Below, in pieces: positions 1 to 10,192 of a DNA stretch of 64,000 nucleotides. Numbering within the stretch: position 1 is the first letter of the stretch; every line of letters starts with the position of its first letter. The translations under genes were made by a program, and so were the position numbers. Source of the DNA: Planctomycetota bacterium (GTDB taxonomy: Bacteria > Planctomycetota > UBA1135 > UBA2386); assembly GCA_014192625.1 (NCBI GenBank), contig BJHM01000002.1, forward strand, positions 1 through 64,000, read 5' to 3'. The notes below the pieces were generated by a model that saw nothing but the letters and a program-made list of their open reading frames with translations, made no database searches and had not been told where the DNA came from.

Positions 1-127
1 CCGTTCGATCTGTTCTGCGGCGACTGTTTCGGCAACTAGCTTTTGTTGCGTGGTCCGCGTGCGATCAATGTGCGGATCCGTTCGATCTGTTCTGCGGCGA
101 CTGTTTCGGCAACTAGCTTTTGTTGCG
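1..127. repeat. 77-bp tandem duplication in the 3' end of the glycosyltransferase gene
   Basis: Bases 1-50 are repeated exactly at 78-127, so the period is 77 bp and the first copy may extend left of the window. The unit is not a multiple of three. In the glycosyltransferase frame the complete copy encodes ...QQKLVAETVAAEQIER..., and entering the second copy shifts frame and meets a TAG at 36-38. The annotated C-terminus (ARGPRNKS) is therefore made by the duplication. It could be a real recent slippage event or an assembly artefact at a contig edge. Confidence 0.9.
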
Positions 128-1346
128 CCCAGGCATAGCCCAAGCTGCCAGCTTGTGACGCAGATTGCGGGTCTTGCAACAAGCGCAGCGTCGCACCCGC
201 AAGCGACTTCATATCGTCTTCAATGGTGCATGCCGGTGACGGGGCCGAGCAGCCGCGCGCGCCAAGCGTGTTGGTGATCACCGGCAGGCCATGGGCGAGC
301 GCGGTCAGGCACTTCACGCGGAAGCCGCTGCCTGAGAAGGCCGGGCCAAGCATCACTCGCACTTGGCCGAACAGAGCGGTGAGGCTTGCTACGTAGCCAA
401 CAACGTGCACGCCCTCGACATTGCCGATGCCCTGCAAGCGATCCGCGTTGGGACCGGCAAACCACAGTTCGACAGTCGGCACTTGCGCGCGCAGCAGCGG
501 CAGCACTTCGCGAGTGAGTATTGCAGCGGCCTCCCGGTTGGGGAAGTGACTGTAGTCCCCCAAAAACAAGGCGCGCTGTGGGGCAGTGTGCGGCGAAACG
601 GGGCGGCGCGGAATGTCGATCACCGCGTGGCGGGTGGCGACTGGCAACCCAAGTTGGGTGCTGAGCAACTGGGCGTCCTCGGTGGTGACCGCCTGGAGCA
701 GCGACGCTTGTGGGTAATAGCGATGCACGTAACGCCGCCAAAGCCGCGCATCGCGGCGGTCGGCAATGGCCCCTAGCTGGGTGCGCGCGTTGGCAGGCAT
801 CCCGGCCTCGTGATCCGTGAGCACGGTCGGCAGCGTGCTAAAGTGCGGCAGGTATTGCGCCATCTGCGCCAGTTCGATCAGCACCGCGTCAGGCTGAAAC
901 TCGGCGACGGCGCGGTCGAGCACGCCATGGAACTCAGTCGTCAGATGCTTGGCAGCGACAAGGGGCATACCGCAAACGCCCCACCGCCAGAGCATCCCGA
1001 TTTGGTGGCGGCGCATGGCAAGCCCGCGTGGCCGTTGCGGTAACCGCGTCGTCGTGAGCCATTGGAACGGCAGTCGTTCGCGTTGCAGATGCGAATCCTC
1101 ATCCTTATGCAAAAGTGCTGCCAGCCCAAGCTCTGCGTGCGTTGCGAGTGCCCGGCAAAGGGCGCCGACATACATCCCGCCACCATGGGCAGCTTGCACG
1201 TCTGGCAAGAAAGGAGTGACGAATAGGAGCCGCAAATTGGGGCCTAAGGGTGCGTTTTCTGGGGACAGAGGGGCGCGGACTCTAGGCGATGGGCTTTGGC
1301 AGCCAGCGGCAATTTTGCGACAGTTGCAAGCAAGTGCCAATGTCAT
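36..1346 (-). CDS. Glycosyltransferase, GT4-like (glycosyl transferases group 1)
   Basis: Probable cytoplasmic sugar transferase of the GT-B fold, acting in surface polysaccharide or glycolipid synthesis; substrate unknown. The N-terminal Rossmann strand LRLLFVTPFLPDV is followed by a glycine-rich GGGMYVGALCRAL. The C-terminal domain holds GPAFSGSGFRVKCLTALAHG and PVITNTLGARG, the donor-binding segment typical of group 1 transferases. The only ATG (1346) adds about 37 residues with no domain character; a TTG at 1235 directly before RLLFVTPF is a likely true start. The last residues are altered by a 77-bp tandem duplication (bases 1-127) that shifts frame, so the native C-terminus may be lost. 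No sugar-pathway neighbours are visible to name the substrate. Confidence 0.8.
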   Translation of the reverse strand: MTLALACNCRKIAAGCQSPSPRVRAPLSPENAPLGPNLRLLFVTPFLPDVQAAHGGGMYVGALCRALATHAELGLAALLHKDEDSHLQRERLPFQWLTTTRLPQRPRGLAMRRHQIGMLWRWGVCGMPLVAAKHLTTEFHGVLDRAVAEFQPDAVLIELAQMAQYLPHFSTLPTVLTDHEAGMPANARTQLGAIADRRDARLWRRYVHRYYPQASLLQAVTTEDAQLLSTQLGLPVATRHAVIDIPRRPVSPHTAPQRALFLGDYSHFPNREAAAILTREVLPLLRAQVPTVELWFAGPNADRLQGIGNVEGVHVVGYVASLTALFGQVRVMLGPAFSGSGFRVKCLTALAHGLPVITNTLGARGCSAPSPACTIEDDMKSLAGATLRLLQDPQSASQAGSLGYAWAQQKLVAETVAAEQIERIRTLIARGPRNKS

Positions 1347-1552
1347 GGGCGGGCGGGGGGGCGCATATTAATTGCTGGGGCTGGAAGTCCTTGTTGTTTG
1401 GTCTAGTCCTTTCTGCAGTAATGGTTTGCGGAGGAAAGGTAGTGGCAAATGTGCTTTTGACTATGACGGATGCATCCTTGGCAGGCCCCCGTGGCTCTGC
1501 GATGATGTTGGCCGCTCTTGGTGGAGAAACCCCAAAGACATTTCGCGTATGA
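1340..1552 (+). CDS. Possible small membrane protein coupled to the HEAT-repeat gene
   Basis: An open frame from ATG 1340 encodes about 70 residues with one hydrophobic stretch (SLLFGLVLSAVMVCGG). Its TGA at 1550-1552 overlaps the ATG of the next gene as ATGA, the same coupling seen between many real genes in this window. There is no Shine-Dalgarno site and no recognised family. The overlap with the N-terminal extension of the divergent glycosyltransferase disappears if that gene starts at 1235. It may equally be just the leader region of the HEAT gene; low confidence. Confidence 0.25.
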   Translation: MSWAGGGAHINCWGWKSLLFGLVLSAVMVCGGKVVANVLLTMTDASLAGPRGSAMMLAALGGETPKTFRV

Positions 1553-3141
1553 ATGACACCGTAAAAGAGATCGTCGGCATCCTCGATGCTGGCCGACCTG
1601 AGTTGCAAATCGCTGCTGCGCAGATTCTTGGCGAACTGCGCGTCAAAGATCCAACGGTAATCCGTGCGCTTTCTAATGCGTTGGGCCGGTCCAATGTTTT
1701 GGGCCGTTACGTGATCGAGGCGCTGGGTCGTTTTGGCACACAAGAGGCACTGCGGATTGTGGTGCGGGCCCTGTGTGAACACGATTCATTAGCGGATCAA
1801 GCTTTGCATTTGCTCAATGAAGTAGGGCACGCGGCACATGCGCCCGTATCCGATGCCTTCGTTGAAGCGCAGCCAGAACGACGCCTGCGCTTGTTGCAAG
1901 TGTTGGCGCGTTCTCCCTCCAAGGATTCGATCAAGCCGTTTGTGCAGTCGTTGCTTACGCCAGAAAACTGTTTGGTCGCGGCAAGGATGATCGTCGAGGG
2001 GGCCGGTCGGCTTACAGCTCCTCTGCAAAAGGTATTGCATGAAGCGATCGCGCATGCACTCGAACAGCCGTTGCCGGATGTTTGCGTGGTGGCGGCGCTT
2101 GAGGTTGCGGCCAAGATTGATCCAACGGGTGCTCGCGCGCTGCTCGAGAAGTTTTCCGGAGAAGGGGCATCTGCTTCCGTGCGTGCGGCCGCGTGGCGCG
2201 GCATGGCGGGTCAGAAGCTCACCGCTGCGCAAGTGAAGTCGTTACTCACACAGCTTGAGGATGTTGAGCAAAAGCAAGCGCACGATGCGATCCGCGATCT
2301 GCTGTCGTTACAGACGGATTGGCCGGACGGGCTCGCGCCAGTGATGAAGCGGCTGTTGGCGGCGCGTCATCCTGAGCAGCGGCTTTTTGCGATGCGCGTT
2401 CTCCGCACTTCGCCGATGCCCGAAATCATCAAGCTCGCGCTCAAGTTGCGCGATCACGAAGACGCCCGCTTCCGTGCTGCGGCCGAGGATGTGCTCGGTG
2501 CCAATCCGCTCGCCATCGAGCCTTTGCTGCGGCTCCTGCAGACTTGCAAAGTTCCCGCCGAAGGCCGCCGACTGGCACTGCTGATCGTGAAGCATGCTCC
2601 CGCGATGCCGGCAAAATCGGTGCGTGCCATCGCGGAGCGTTCGATCAAGTTGATGCACGCGCATTCGATCGCCGGCGATTTCTTCTGCGACATCGCGCTC
2701 GCGCTCGGCGGGCAGAAGCTGTTGCCGTTCTTCCTCGACAAGGCCGTTCGCTGGCGCCGCACCAAGCGCTACCCAGAAGCGCTCCACTTGCTCGCCAAGC
2801 TCGCTACTGCAAACCTGCTCGACAACGAAGGCCGCTTTCAGTTGGCGTTGGCGCGTTACCTGCAAGACAGCCTGCGCGGCCCGGTCGAAGGTGCTGCGCC
2901 AGGCAATGCGGCGATGGGATTCTTCGCGCAGATCCTCCGCGATGGTTTTGCGCTGTTCGAGCGCTTGAAGAAAGAGACCTCGCTAGAGCCAGATCAATTG
3001 CTGCGGCTCGCCACCTACTTTGCAGAGACCGTTGGCCCGGAGCGTCGCTTCGGCCAAGAATTGCTGCAGCACCTGGCCGGTAAGAATCGCGGTCGCGCTG
3101 GTGACGAAGCGCGGATGGCGTTGCGGACCGCAGGTCTCTAA
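1549..3141 (+). CDS. HEAT-repeat protein
   Basis: A 530-residue soluble protein built of paired helices. The first 110 residues show repeats of the PBS-lyase/HEAT type (LQIAAAQILGELR, VIRALSNALGRSNVLGRYV, EALGRFGTQEALRIVVRAL), and similar helical pairs continue to about residue 420 (VAALEVAAKIDPTGARALLE, RFRAAAEDVLG). No catalytic motif, signal peptide or membrane segment is seen, so a scaffold or protein-binding role is the most that can be said. ATG 1549 is chosen because the frame upstream codes for unrelated Cys/Trp-rich sequence; the ATG overlaps the stop of a possible small upstream frame. It converges on psd with a shared hairpin between them. Confidence 0.75.
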   Translation: MNDTVKEIVGILDAGRPELQIAAAQILGELRVKDPTVIRALSNALGRSNVLGRYVIEALGRFGTQEALRIVVRALCEHDSLADQALHLLNEVGHAAHAPVSDAFVEAQPERRLRLLQVLARSPSKDSIKPFVQSLLTPENCLVAARMIVEGAGRLTAPLQKVLHEAIAHALEQPLPDVCVVAALEVAAKIDPTGARALLEKFSGEGASASVRAAAWRGMAGQKLTAAQVKSLLTQLEDVEQKQAHDAIRDLLSLQTDWPDGLAPVMKRLLAARHPEQRLFAMRVLRTSPMPEIIKLALKLRDHEDARFRAAAEDVLGANPLAIEPLLRLLQTCKVPAEGRRLALLIVKHAPAMPAKSVRAIAERSIKLMHAHSIAGDFFCDIALALGGQKLLPFFLDKAVRWRRTKRYPEALHLLAKLATANLLDNEGRFQLALARYLQDSLRGPVEGAAPGNAAMGFFAQILRDGFALFERLKKETSLEPDQLLRLATYFAETVGPERRFGQELLQHLAGKNRGRAGDEARMALRTAGL

Positions 3142-3167
3142 CCATCGCTGGTCGGTTTGGCCATTTG

Positions 3168-3193
3168 CTGGCGGAGCTAAAGTAGCCCGCCAG
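3168..3193. terminator. Bidirectional terminator-like hairpin between convergent genes
   Basis: Perfect 7-bp stem CTGGCGG (3168-3174) / CCGCCAG (3187-3193) around a 12-base loop, lying 26 bp after the HEAT gene stop and directly abutting the psd stop. The tails (TTAGTTC on plus) are only weakly T-rich, so termination is inferred mainly from position between convergent genes. Confidence 0.45.
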
Positions 3194-3955
3194 TTAGTTC
3201 GGCACGGCGCCGCCCATTCGCACGCGCGTTTGTGGCGCCACCGCGGGGAACTCCGTTATGCCTTTGCCAAGGATCACCACGGCCGTTGAACCAAAGCCAA
3301 ATCGGCCGAGTTCGCCGCCAGCAATCAGGGTTTGGCCAGGTTGCACGCTGACCCTGGTGTCGCCGACATTGAACGCGCCGACCATCGCCACCACCGCGAG
3401 GCGGCCGTCAGCAAGTCGGCAGCGAAACACATGGCGCGAGTTGCGGACGAACAGGCGGTCGATGCAGGCCACGGCTTTTGGATTGACAGGGAACAGCGTG
3501 CCCCGGATCGCGCGCACGTGCTCGATGTTTGCTGCAAACGGAATGTGGACGCGGTGGTAGTCGCCGGGCGCCAGGTAAATCGTGGCCTGACTGCCGCCTG
3601 CGAGTGCCTTCGCCAGATTGGCATCGCCGACGAGGTCTGCTACCGAGTAGTCGTTGCCTTTGATTTGCGGGATGCGGTCGCCGCCGATTGGGCCACTCGT
3701 GACGATGCGGCCATCGCACGGCCAGACGAGCGGCGTTGTGGCGATTGGCCGTGCGCCTGAGTTTAGCGCCCGCTGAAAGAAGGCTTGCAGGCTGCGGAAG
3801 CTACTGAGCGGGTCGTTTAGATCGGCAAGTTCGGCGCCATAACGGCGCGCAAACCAGCGATAAAACGGCGCGCGCAGTGGGGTCGGGAGCGGCAGGCTAA
3901 CAAGCATGCCGGTGGTGCGTGACAGCAACACCTTTGGCAGCAGCGTAAAGAACAT
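3194..3955 (-). CDS. psd: Phosphatidylserine decarboxylase proenzyme
   Basis: Converts phosphatidylserine to phosphatidylethanolamine at the membrane. The pyruvoyl cofactor is made by self-cleavage before the serine of the conserved GST, seen here as FGFGSTAVVILGKG near the C-terminus. WPCDGRI carries the conserved Asp and APGDYHRVHIP the conserved His of the family. The product from ATG 3955 has 253 residues, slightly short of the usual class I length of about 280-320. An upstream start at 4123 would add 56 residues with no family resemblance and would overlap the next gene's 5' end, so it was rejected. Divergent from the LysM lipoprotein gene and convergent with the HEAT gene. Confidence 0.88.
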   Translation of the reverse strand: MFFTLLPKVLLSRTTGMLVSLPLPTPLRAPFYRWFARRYGAELADLNDPLSSFRSLQAFFQRALNSGARPIATTPLVWPCDGRIVTSGPIGGDRIPQIKGNDYSVADLVGDANLAKALAGGSQATIYLAPGDYHRVHIPFAANIEHVRAIRGTLFPVNPKAVACIDRLFVRNSRHVFRCRLADGRLAVVAMVGAFNVGDTRVSVQPGQTLIAGGELGRFGFGSTAVVILGKGITEFPAVAPQTRVRMGGAVPN

Positions 3956-4056
3956 GGCGCGGAGACTCAGCACGGGGCGGAGTTCTCCGCGATCTGGCAG
4001 GGCCACGCAAGCTTCGCCGTTGCCGCAATGGCGCTTGTGGCCGATGATCCGTCGCC

Positions 4057-4545
4057 ATGCGGAGGCGGATCTTCTCGACATCGGCGGTGCTTTTGCTGGC
4101 CCTTGCAACGGCATGCGCACCATCGCCTGTAATCAAAGAACTAGGCGATGGCGAGCTCGTGCTCGAGCTTGGCGCTGGGCACCGTTCGTTTGCAGCGTCG
4201 TTGCGCAGTCTCGGCGTGACGTTGTTGCCGCCGAAAAACTTTCAGGAAGTGCAGCTCGTGGAGCCCGAACCTAACCCGGTGGGACCGGGTTCGAAGCAGG
4301 CTGAGAAAGAAACCGACAAACCGCCGCCAAAGGAACTGCCGCTGCTGCCGCCGCCGGTGGATCCCGGTTTTTTCGAGGTCACGTTGCAGCAGAATCAGAC
4401 GTTGATCGATCTAGCCAAGAAGTATCTCGGCTCAGGCGCAAAGTTCACCGAGATCCTGAGAGCCAATGGCTTCAGCGAAGCCGATGCGAAGCGGTTGAAG
4501 GCTGGCAGAAAGATCAAGATCCCGAAAGTTAAGAAGCCGGGATGA
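4057..4545 (+). CDS. LysM-domain lipoprotein
   Basis: A 162-residue envelope protein. The N-terminus MRRRIFSTSAVLLLALATAC is a type II signal peptide with lipobox ATAC, so Cys20 is the probable lipid anchor. A Pro/Glu-rich linker (residues about 70-108) leads to a C-terminal LysM-type fold (FFEVTLQQNQTLIDLAKKYL, then FTEILRANGFSEADAKRLKA and KIKIP), which should bind peptidoglycan. This suggests tethering a membrane to the wall, which is inference. The stop overlaps the trmO start as ATGA, so the two are translationally coupled although no functional link is evident. Confidence 0.75.
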   Translation: MRRRIFSTSAVLLLALATACAPSPVIKELGDGELVLELGAGHRSFAASLRSLGVTLLPPKNFQEVQLVEPEPNPVGPGSKQAEKETDKPPPKELPLLPPPVDPGFFEVTLQQNQTLIDLAKKYLGSGAKFTEILRANGFSEADAKRLKAGRKIKIPKVKKPG

Positions 4546-5093
4546 GTGTGCCGCCACGCGCCGAACAGGAGCCATATCTGCTCCGGCCAATCGGTGTGAT
4601 GCGCTCGCCGCATGTGGTGCACCATGAAGCGCCGCGGCAGCCCCGCGATAGTTTGGCTGGTAAAGGCGAGATCCATTTGGCGCAGGGTTTTCAGAATGGA
4701 CTGAAGGATCTGACAGGCTTCTCGCACATCTGGGTGTTGTTTTATTGTCAGCACACGCGCGGTTGGAAATCGCAAATCGTGCCGCCGCGCGACACTCAGA
4801 AGCGCGGGATCTTTGCCACGCGTTCGCCTAGCCGGCCCAACCCGATTGGCTTGTCGTGTCTGCGTTTGCTCGCGGTGACGAAGCGCGTGCTGCTGGTTGG
4901 TGACCACGACATTCTTGATGGCACGCCGATTCTCGACGTGAAGCCTTACCTGCCATACTGCGACAGCGTGCCCGATGCTGCGATTGGCTATGTCAGCAAC
5001 TTGCCTTTGGATGCGTGCGACCACCGCGTTTGGTGGGAGGAGAAGGGCATTGCCCCGCCGCGCATCTATCAGGCCCGCCGCACGCCGAAGTGA
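4542..5093 (+). CDS. trmO: tRNA (N6-threonylcarbamoyladenosine(37)-N6)-methyltransferase TrmO
   Basis: SAM-dependent methylation of t6A37 in tRNA, single-domain beta-barrel TsaA/YaeB family. Seen: PIGVMRSPH at the start, GEIHLAQGFQNGLKDLTGFS, HIWVLFYCQHTRGW, then the highly conserved GIFATRSPSRPNPIGLSCL and DILDGTPILDVKPYLPYCD. Length 183 fits the N-terminal catalytic domain, without the C-terminal extension found in enterobacterial TrmO. The ATG overlaps the stop of the upstream lipoprotein gene (ATGA). Confidence 0.9.
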   Translation: MSVPPRAEQEPYLLRPIGVMRSPHVVHHEAPRQPRDSLAGKGEIHLAQGFQNGLKDLTGFSHIWVLFYCQHTRGWKSQIVPPRDTQKRGIFATRSPSRPNPIGLSCLRLLAVTKRVLLVGDHDILDGTPILDVKPYLPYCDSVPDAAIGYVSNLPLDACDHRVWWEEKGIAPPRIYQARRTPK

Positions 5094-5143
5094 TTGCCCG
5101 GCGGTGCTAGGGTGATGCTGTGGCTTGCCGAGGGATCGCAGGA

Positions 5144-6337
<1,194 letters not shown>

Positions 6338-6618
6338 CGACGGCGCACGATAGCGACCGCGCGCTGCGCTGCCATTGATCGCTGGTTCATCGTGGCAAGA
6401 GCGGCACGACCAAGCGTCTGCTGAACGAATTGCCGGCGCTTGGTAATAACCCGCGGAACACCTCCATCGACAGGTCGCTGGCAAAGCTGCCCACAGGAGT
6501 AAGGCGGATTGGATTGCCGATCTGCGCGATTGTTGCGAGCGAAAGTTATTGCGGCGCGGATCTGGTGGCGATCAGTGATGGCAACCCCCGCGAGGAAGCG
6601 TTCCCTGCGCTCTCGCTA

Positions 6619-9600
6619 CTAGCGGGCTCGAAACATGCGCGCCCATCGTTGGACGCTGCTGTAGAGCGTTGGTTCGCCGATCTCCGCAATGGCCCGCAGG
6701 ATTCCGGTCGCGTCGATGAACAGGACGGAGGGGGCACCGGTGAGTGGCGCGCCGACACGGTGCTCGATCACCGGGAGCGGCGCGGTTCGGTATTCGCCAA
6801 GTTCCAAAGCCATCAACTGGAGTTCGGCAGCAGTTGTGCCCGCTGGCACCGCGAGCTGCCAAGCCTGCGGGAACTGCACCGTGTCACGCAGGAGCTTGGC
6901 CAACTCAGGTAGATAGCGGCCGATATCCTCGACGGCTTCGTCGTCGGGATTTTTCTGCGGCACCCACAACACCAGCGTGCCGACCGGGCAGGTAGGGATG
7001 CCCTTCACGCGAAGGTGCACAAGGTCGTCGCGGCTTACCGTTGTCGGGCGTGCGAGGTCGAGGCCGATTGCTTCGACGGCTGAGATTGCTTGCCCGCGTT
7101 GCGCGATGTCGAGCCGCCCCACTGTTGGTTGTTGCACGCGGATCGCTCCCTGATGCATCGCAAAGCCAACGCTGCCTTCAATCGGAGAACCGTCGGGCAT
7201 CGTGTAGCGAAACACTACCTCGCCATCGACCTTGACCAGCACCAATGGTCCGCGCACGCACAGTTCCAGCTCGAACGACGCGGGTGCCTTCAAGGCTATT
7301 GATTGGCTAGGTGCGGTACCTGGCAGCTGGCCGTCGCGCTCCCACAAACCGGCAAAGCCTAAGTATACGCTTTGGAACTGCTCGTTCTTCTCACTGCGAC
7401 CAATGGCATACATGTAATCGCCAGCGGCGAATGAGAGCCGTAGATCGCGGTCACGGCGCCAATGGCCAAGCACGATTGCGCCGCTTACATAGGAGGTGGT
7501 GAAGTGCACGCGCATCTTCACCACGTAATCGCCGGCAGCAACCCAGTCCGAAGAGCGCGCAAAGCAGTCGCTAACGTGGGCAGCGCGATCGAGCGTGCCA
7601 GTCGTCTCTTTCGGCTTTTCGCGGCCAACGTGCAGATCGCCTTCGGGAGTGGCATACCAACAACCCGGCACGCGCTTGTCGTCGAATCCGGTCAGGGCAT
7701 CTTCGACCCAGCCATAGCTCGCCAGCGTGCGCGGCACCGGCACCGGCGCCAATGGCACTTCGGTAGTAGTGCTTTCCAGCAGGCAAAGGCGGGTGGCAAT
7801 GCGCTCGTGCTCGGCGAACAACGCCCCGGCGGCTACTTTGCAATTGCCTTGCGCCAATCCTGTCGCAGTCTGCGCCAGCAAATCGAGGTATGCCTTGGTG
7901 CGTGGCAGCTGCGGCAATAGCGGGGTTGGCACCAGGTCATGTGCCTGCATCGGAAAGCGGTTGCGGCCCAGTTGTCGCACGGCACTCGCGGCACCGGCGC
8001 AGCCGATCGACTGCAGAAGGTCTGCGGCTGCAAACACTGCATTACTGGAGATTCCTTCGCACTGCAGCGACGCCAAGTAGGCGAGCGCGGCGGGCACGGG
8101 CATGCCGGATGCTGCGAGTACCTCGCCAGCTTCGGCGGCGTGACCTTGACCAAAAAATGGCTCCGCGCGATTGCGCGACCATGACCACGTGGGTTCATCC
8201 AGCACGAGCGGCGAGGGCTCGCCTTCGCCAAGTGGGCCATACGAGGCGACCCACTGGTTTTCCTTGCCACGAGTGCGTTCATCGAGAAACTGATAGCAGC
8301 CAGACAGATACTTTTGCCACTCCTCGAAGAACTCGTCGAAGTTGGCGGGCCTGCCATCTTTTCCATCACAGAACGTCGAAGTGAAGTACGCGAGCGGATC
8401 TTTGCCGCCGCCGCGCGCGTTCATTTCAAATCGCCGCAGGGCCGCGCGATACCGCGGGGTTTGCTTTGGCGGATAGCCGCGCAGAAATGAGTAGAGGCTG
8501 TAGCCAGCAGGATAGTTGTCGCGGTAGTCAGCAAGCTTGCCCAGCAGCAGGGACTCGAACTTTTCGCGGTTGCCGTAGCCCAAGGCATAGACGTGGGCGC
8601 AGGTATGGGAGTTGAGGTGGTCTTCGACGAACTGCGTGTCGCTGGTCTTTGCGTAGTGACCCGCGGTCCATGTCGCGTGACCTTCGGCATACCAAGCGCC
8701 GACGAATGGATGCAGCACGCCGTCGAATCGGTGGGTGAGTTCGTGCGTGAGACCGTGGCCAAGACTTGCTAGGCCGCCCCAGGCAAAGCGCAGCACGGTG
8801 CGATCGCCACCTTGAAATCCTTCAGCCCACCAGAACGGCGAACCTTCGATCTCCAGATCGTTCACATCGGGCACGATGCGGATGGTGCCTATCCGGCCCT
8901 CAAATGGATCTTTGCCAAAGTGTGCGACGAGGCGTGCGTGGTGCAGTTCGGCGGTCGCGGCAACCCCGAGCAGTGTTTCTCTTCCGCAGATTGTTTCGAC
9001 GCGATACTTGCCGGTCGTGCTGAGCGCCACGCCAGGGTTTTGCCACAAGCGATGGGCAAGAGTGAACTCGTCGCTCTGCGCCACAGTGAGCGCTTTGAGT
9101 TCGTCGATCGACCAAACCTTGGGTGCGGCAAGGACGGTGCCTGCAGCGTTCGCCGCAGCGGCGGCAGTGGCGGCGTATTTACTCAGGTCGGGTGCCGGCC
9201 CGCCTTGCAGGTCTTTGCCAAAACCCGATTGCCGAATAAGCCCTTGCAGGAGTCGCGCCGCACGCTGCGCTAGCTCGGGAGTTGGCCGTGCAGTTGCCTG
9301 CGTGGCGAGCGCTGGTGCGGCGTCTTTTGGCTGCGGGACGATGCCCTTTTGCGCAACCTCGGCGAGCGCGGCTGCAATCGTCAGCCAATCGGCGGCGGCG
9401 TGCCGTTGCAGGATGGCGGTGAACTGCCGCCCATGTTGTCGCAACAGTGCCGGCGCATCGCTGGCGAGATCGAGGAACGCTTCGCAGAGCCAACGCGCGA
9501 GCGCACCGTTGCCTATGGCATCTTTTCCGGTGGGCTTTAGCCGTTCACCGATTCGCAGCAACTCAGTTGCGGCGAGCGCGCGCGCCTCGGCGAGCTTTTG

Positions 9601-9996
9601 TTGCGATCGAAGGTCTACTTTGCCAAGCAGCTTGCGTTGACTTTCATCGAGTTTGAGCCGACCTTGCGCATCCGAAGCCGCGCGCACGAAGCGTTCAAGC
9701 CAGAGGGCCTTTGCACCTGGATCATCGAGCGCGAGCCACAAATCCAGCAGCACGGCTGGTGCATCAGGATGGAACTCAAGGGCCGCGAGCAGGTGCGGCA
9801 CCGCGGCAGCACCTTCGCCCTTTGCGAGTGCGTCCTTGCCAGCGCGCCAGCGAATATCGGCTGGGCCATTCGTGGCGGGGATTGCGTCGAGCACCGCTAC
9901 GTCGGCTGGCGGTGCGCTGCCGGGTGGTGTTTGCGCGGACAATGTGCCAGCGACAAACAACGCAAAAGAGTGCGCGAGAATACGGAGGCTTGGCAT
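6619..9996 (-). CDS. Large secreted multidomain metallopeptidase-like protein
   Basis: 1125 residues from ATG 9996, which opens a clean Sec signal (MPSLRILAHSFALFVAGTLSAQ). Residues about 50-300 are Ala/Leu-rich helical, TPR-like. A zinc peptidase core follows, with HELTHRF at about 418-424 (HExxH) and a downstream Glu in YAEGHATW at about 438, the gluzincin arrangement. Residues about 760-930 look like a concanavalin-type beta-sandwich (VVKMRVHFTTSYVSGAIVLG, FELELCVRGPLVLVKVDGEV). The C-terminus ends in a thioredoxin-fold-like strand (PSVLFIDATGILRAIAEIGE) without a CxxC pair. I do not recognise a named family for the whole; a secreted or surface protease binding a polymer is inference. Same strand as argJ but 281 bp apart, so probably a separate unit. 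Confidence 0.7.
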   Translation of the reverse strand: MPSLRILAHSFALFVAGTLSAQTPPGSAPPADVAVLDAIPATNGPADIRWRAGKDALAKGEGAAAVPHLLAALEFHPDAPAVLLDLWLALDDPGAKALWLERFVRAASDAQGRLKLDESQRKLLGKVDLRSQQKLAEARALAATELLRIGERLKPTGKDAIGNGALARWLCEAFLDLASDAPALLRQHGRQFTAILQRHAAADWLTIAAALAEVAQKGIVPQPKDAAPALATQATARPTPELAQRAARLLQGLIRQSGFGKDLQGGPAPDLSKYAATAAAAANAAGTVLAAPKVWSIDELKALTVAQSDEFTLAHRLWQNPGVALSTTGKYRVETICGRETLLGVAATAELHHARLVAHFGKDPFEGRIGTIRIVPDVNDLEIEGSPFWWAEGFQGGDRTVLRFAWGGLASLGHGLTHELTHRFDGVLHPFVGAWYAEGHATWTAGHYAKTSDTQFVEDHLNSHTCAHVYALGYGNREKFESLLLGKLADYRDNYPAGYSLYSFLRGYPPKQTPRYRAALRRFEMNARGGGKDPLAYFTSTFCDGKDGRPANFDEFFEEWQKYLSGCYQFLDERTRGKENQWVASYGPLGEGEPSPLVLDEPTWSWSRNRAEPFFGQGHAAEAGEVLAASGMPVPAALAYLASLQCEGISSNAVFAAADLLQSIGCAGAASAVRQLGRNRFPMQAHDLVPTPLLPQLPRTKAYLDLLAQTATGLAQGNCKVAAGALFAEHERIATRLCLLESTTTEVPLAPVPVPRTLASYGWVEDALTGFDDKRVPGCWYATPEGDLHVGREKPKETTGTLDRAAHVSDCFARSSDWVAAGDYVVKMRVHFTTSYVSGAIVLGHWRRDRDLRLSFAAGDYMYAIGRSEKNEQFQSVYLGFAGLWERDGQLPGTAPSQSIALKAPASFELELCVRGPLVLVKVDGEVVFRYTMPDGSPIEGSVGFAMHQGAIRVQQPTVGRLDIAQRGQAISAVEAIGLDLARPTTVSRDDLVHLRVKGIPTCPVGTLVLWVPQKNPDDEAVEDIGRYLPELAKLLRDTVQFPQAWQLAVPAGTTAAELQLMALELGEYRTAPLPVIEHRVGAPLTGAPSVLFIDATGILRAIAEIGEPTLYSSVQRWARMFRAR

Positions 9997-10192
9997 GAGA
10001 GGAGGTTGCCGAGCTAGGGATATTCGCGCACAAGGCGTCCCGCGCAAGCGAGCAATGCGGATAACCGCTCCACGAAAAGACCGGAACGAGGCAAAGACAA
10101 ATCGCTGGGGCCGCGATGCAGAGGCCTGCCCGCAGCGAGGTTGACCGAGGCTGCATCGCCCTTTGCGGGGTCGCCTGCTCGTTGGTTGAGGC

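Noticed and set aside
6338-6484. N-terminal extension of argJ containing a CRSCH haem-like motif
   Set aside because: It reads straight into argJ without a stop and begins at a TTG. ArgJ is cytoplasmic and its family start is at 6337, so the CxxCH is most likely chance or at best a gene relic.
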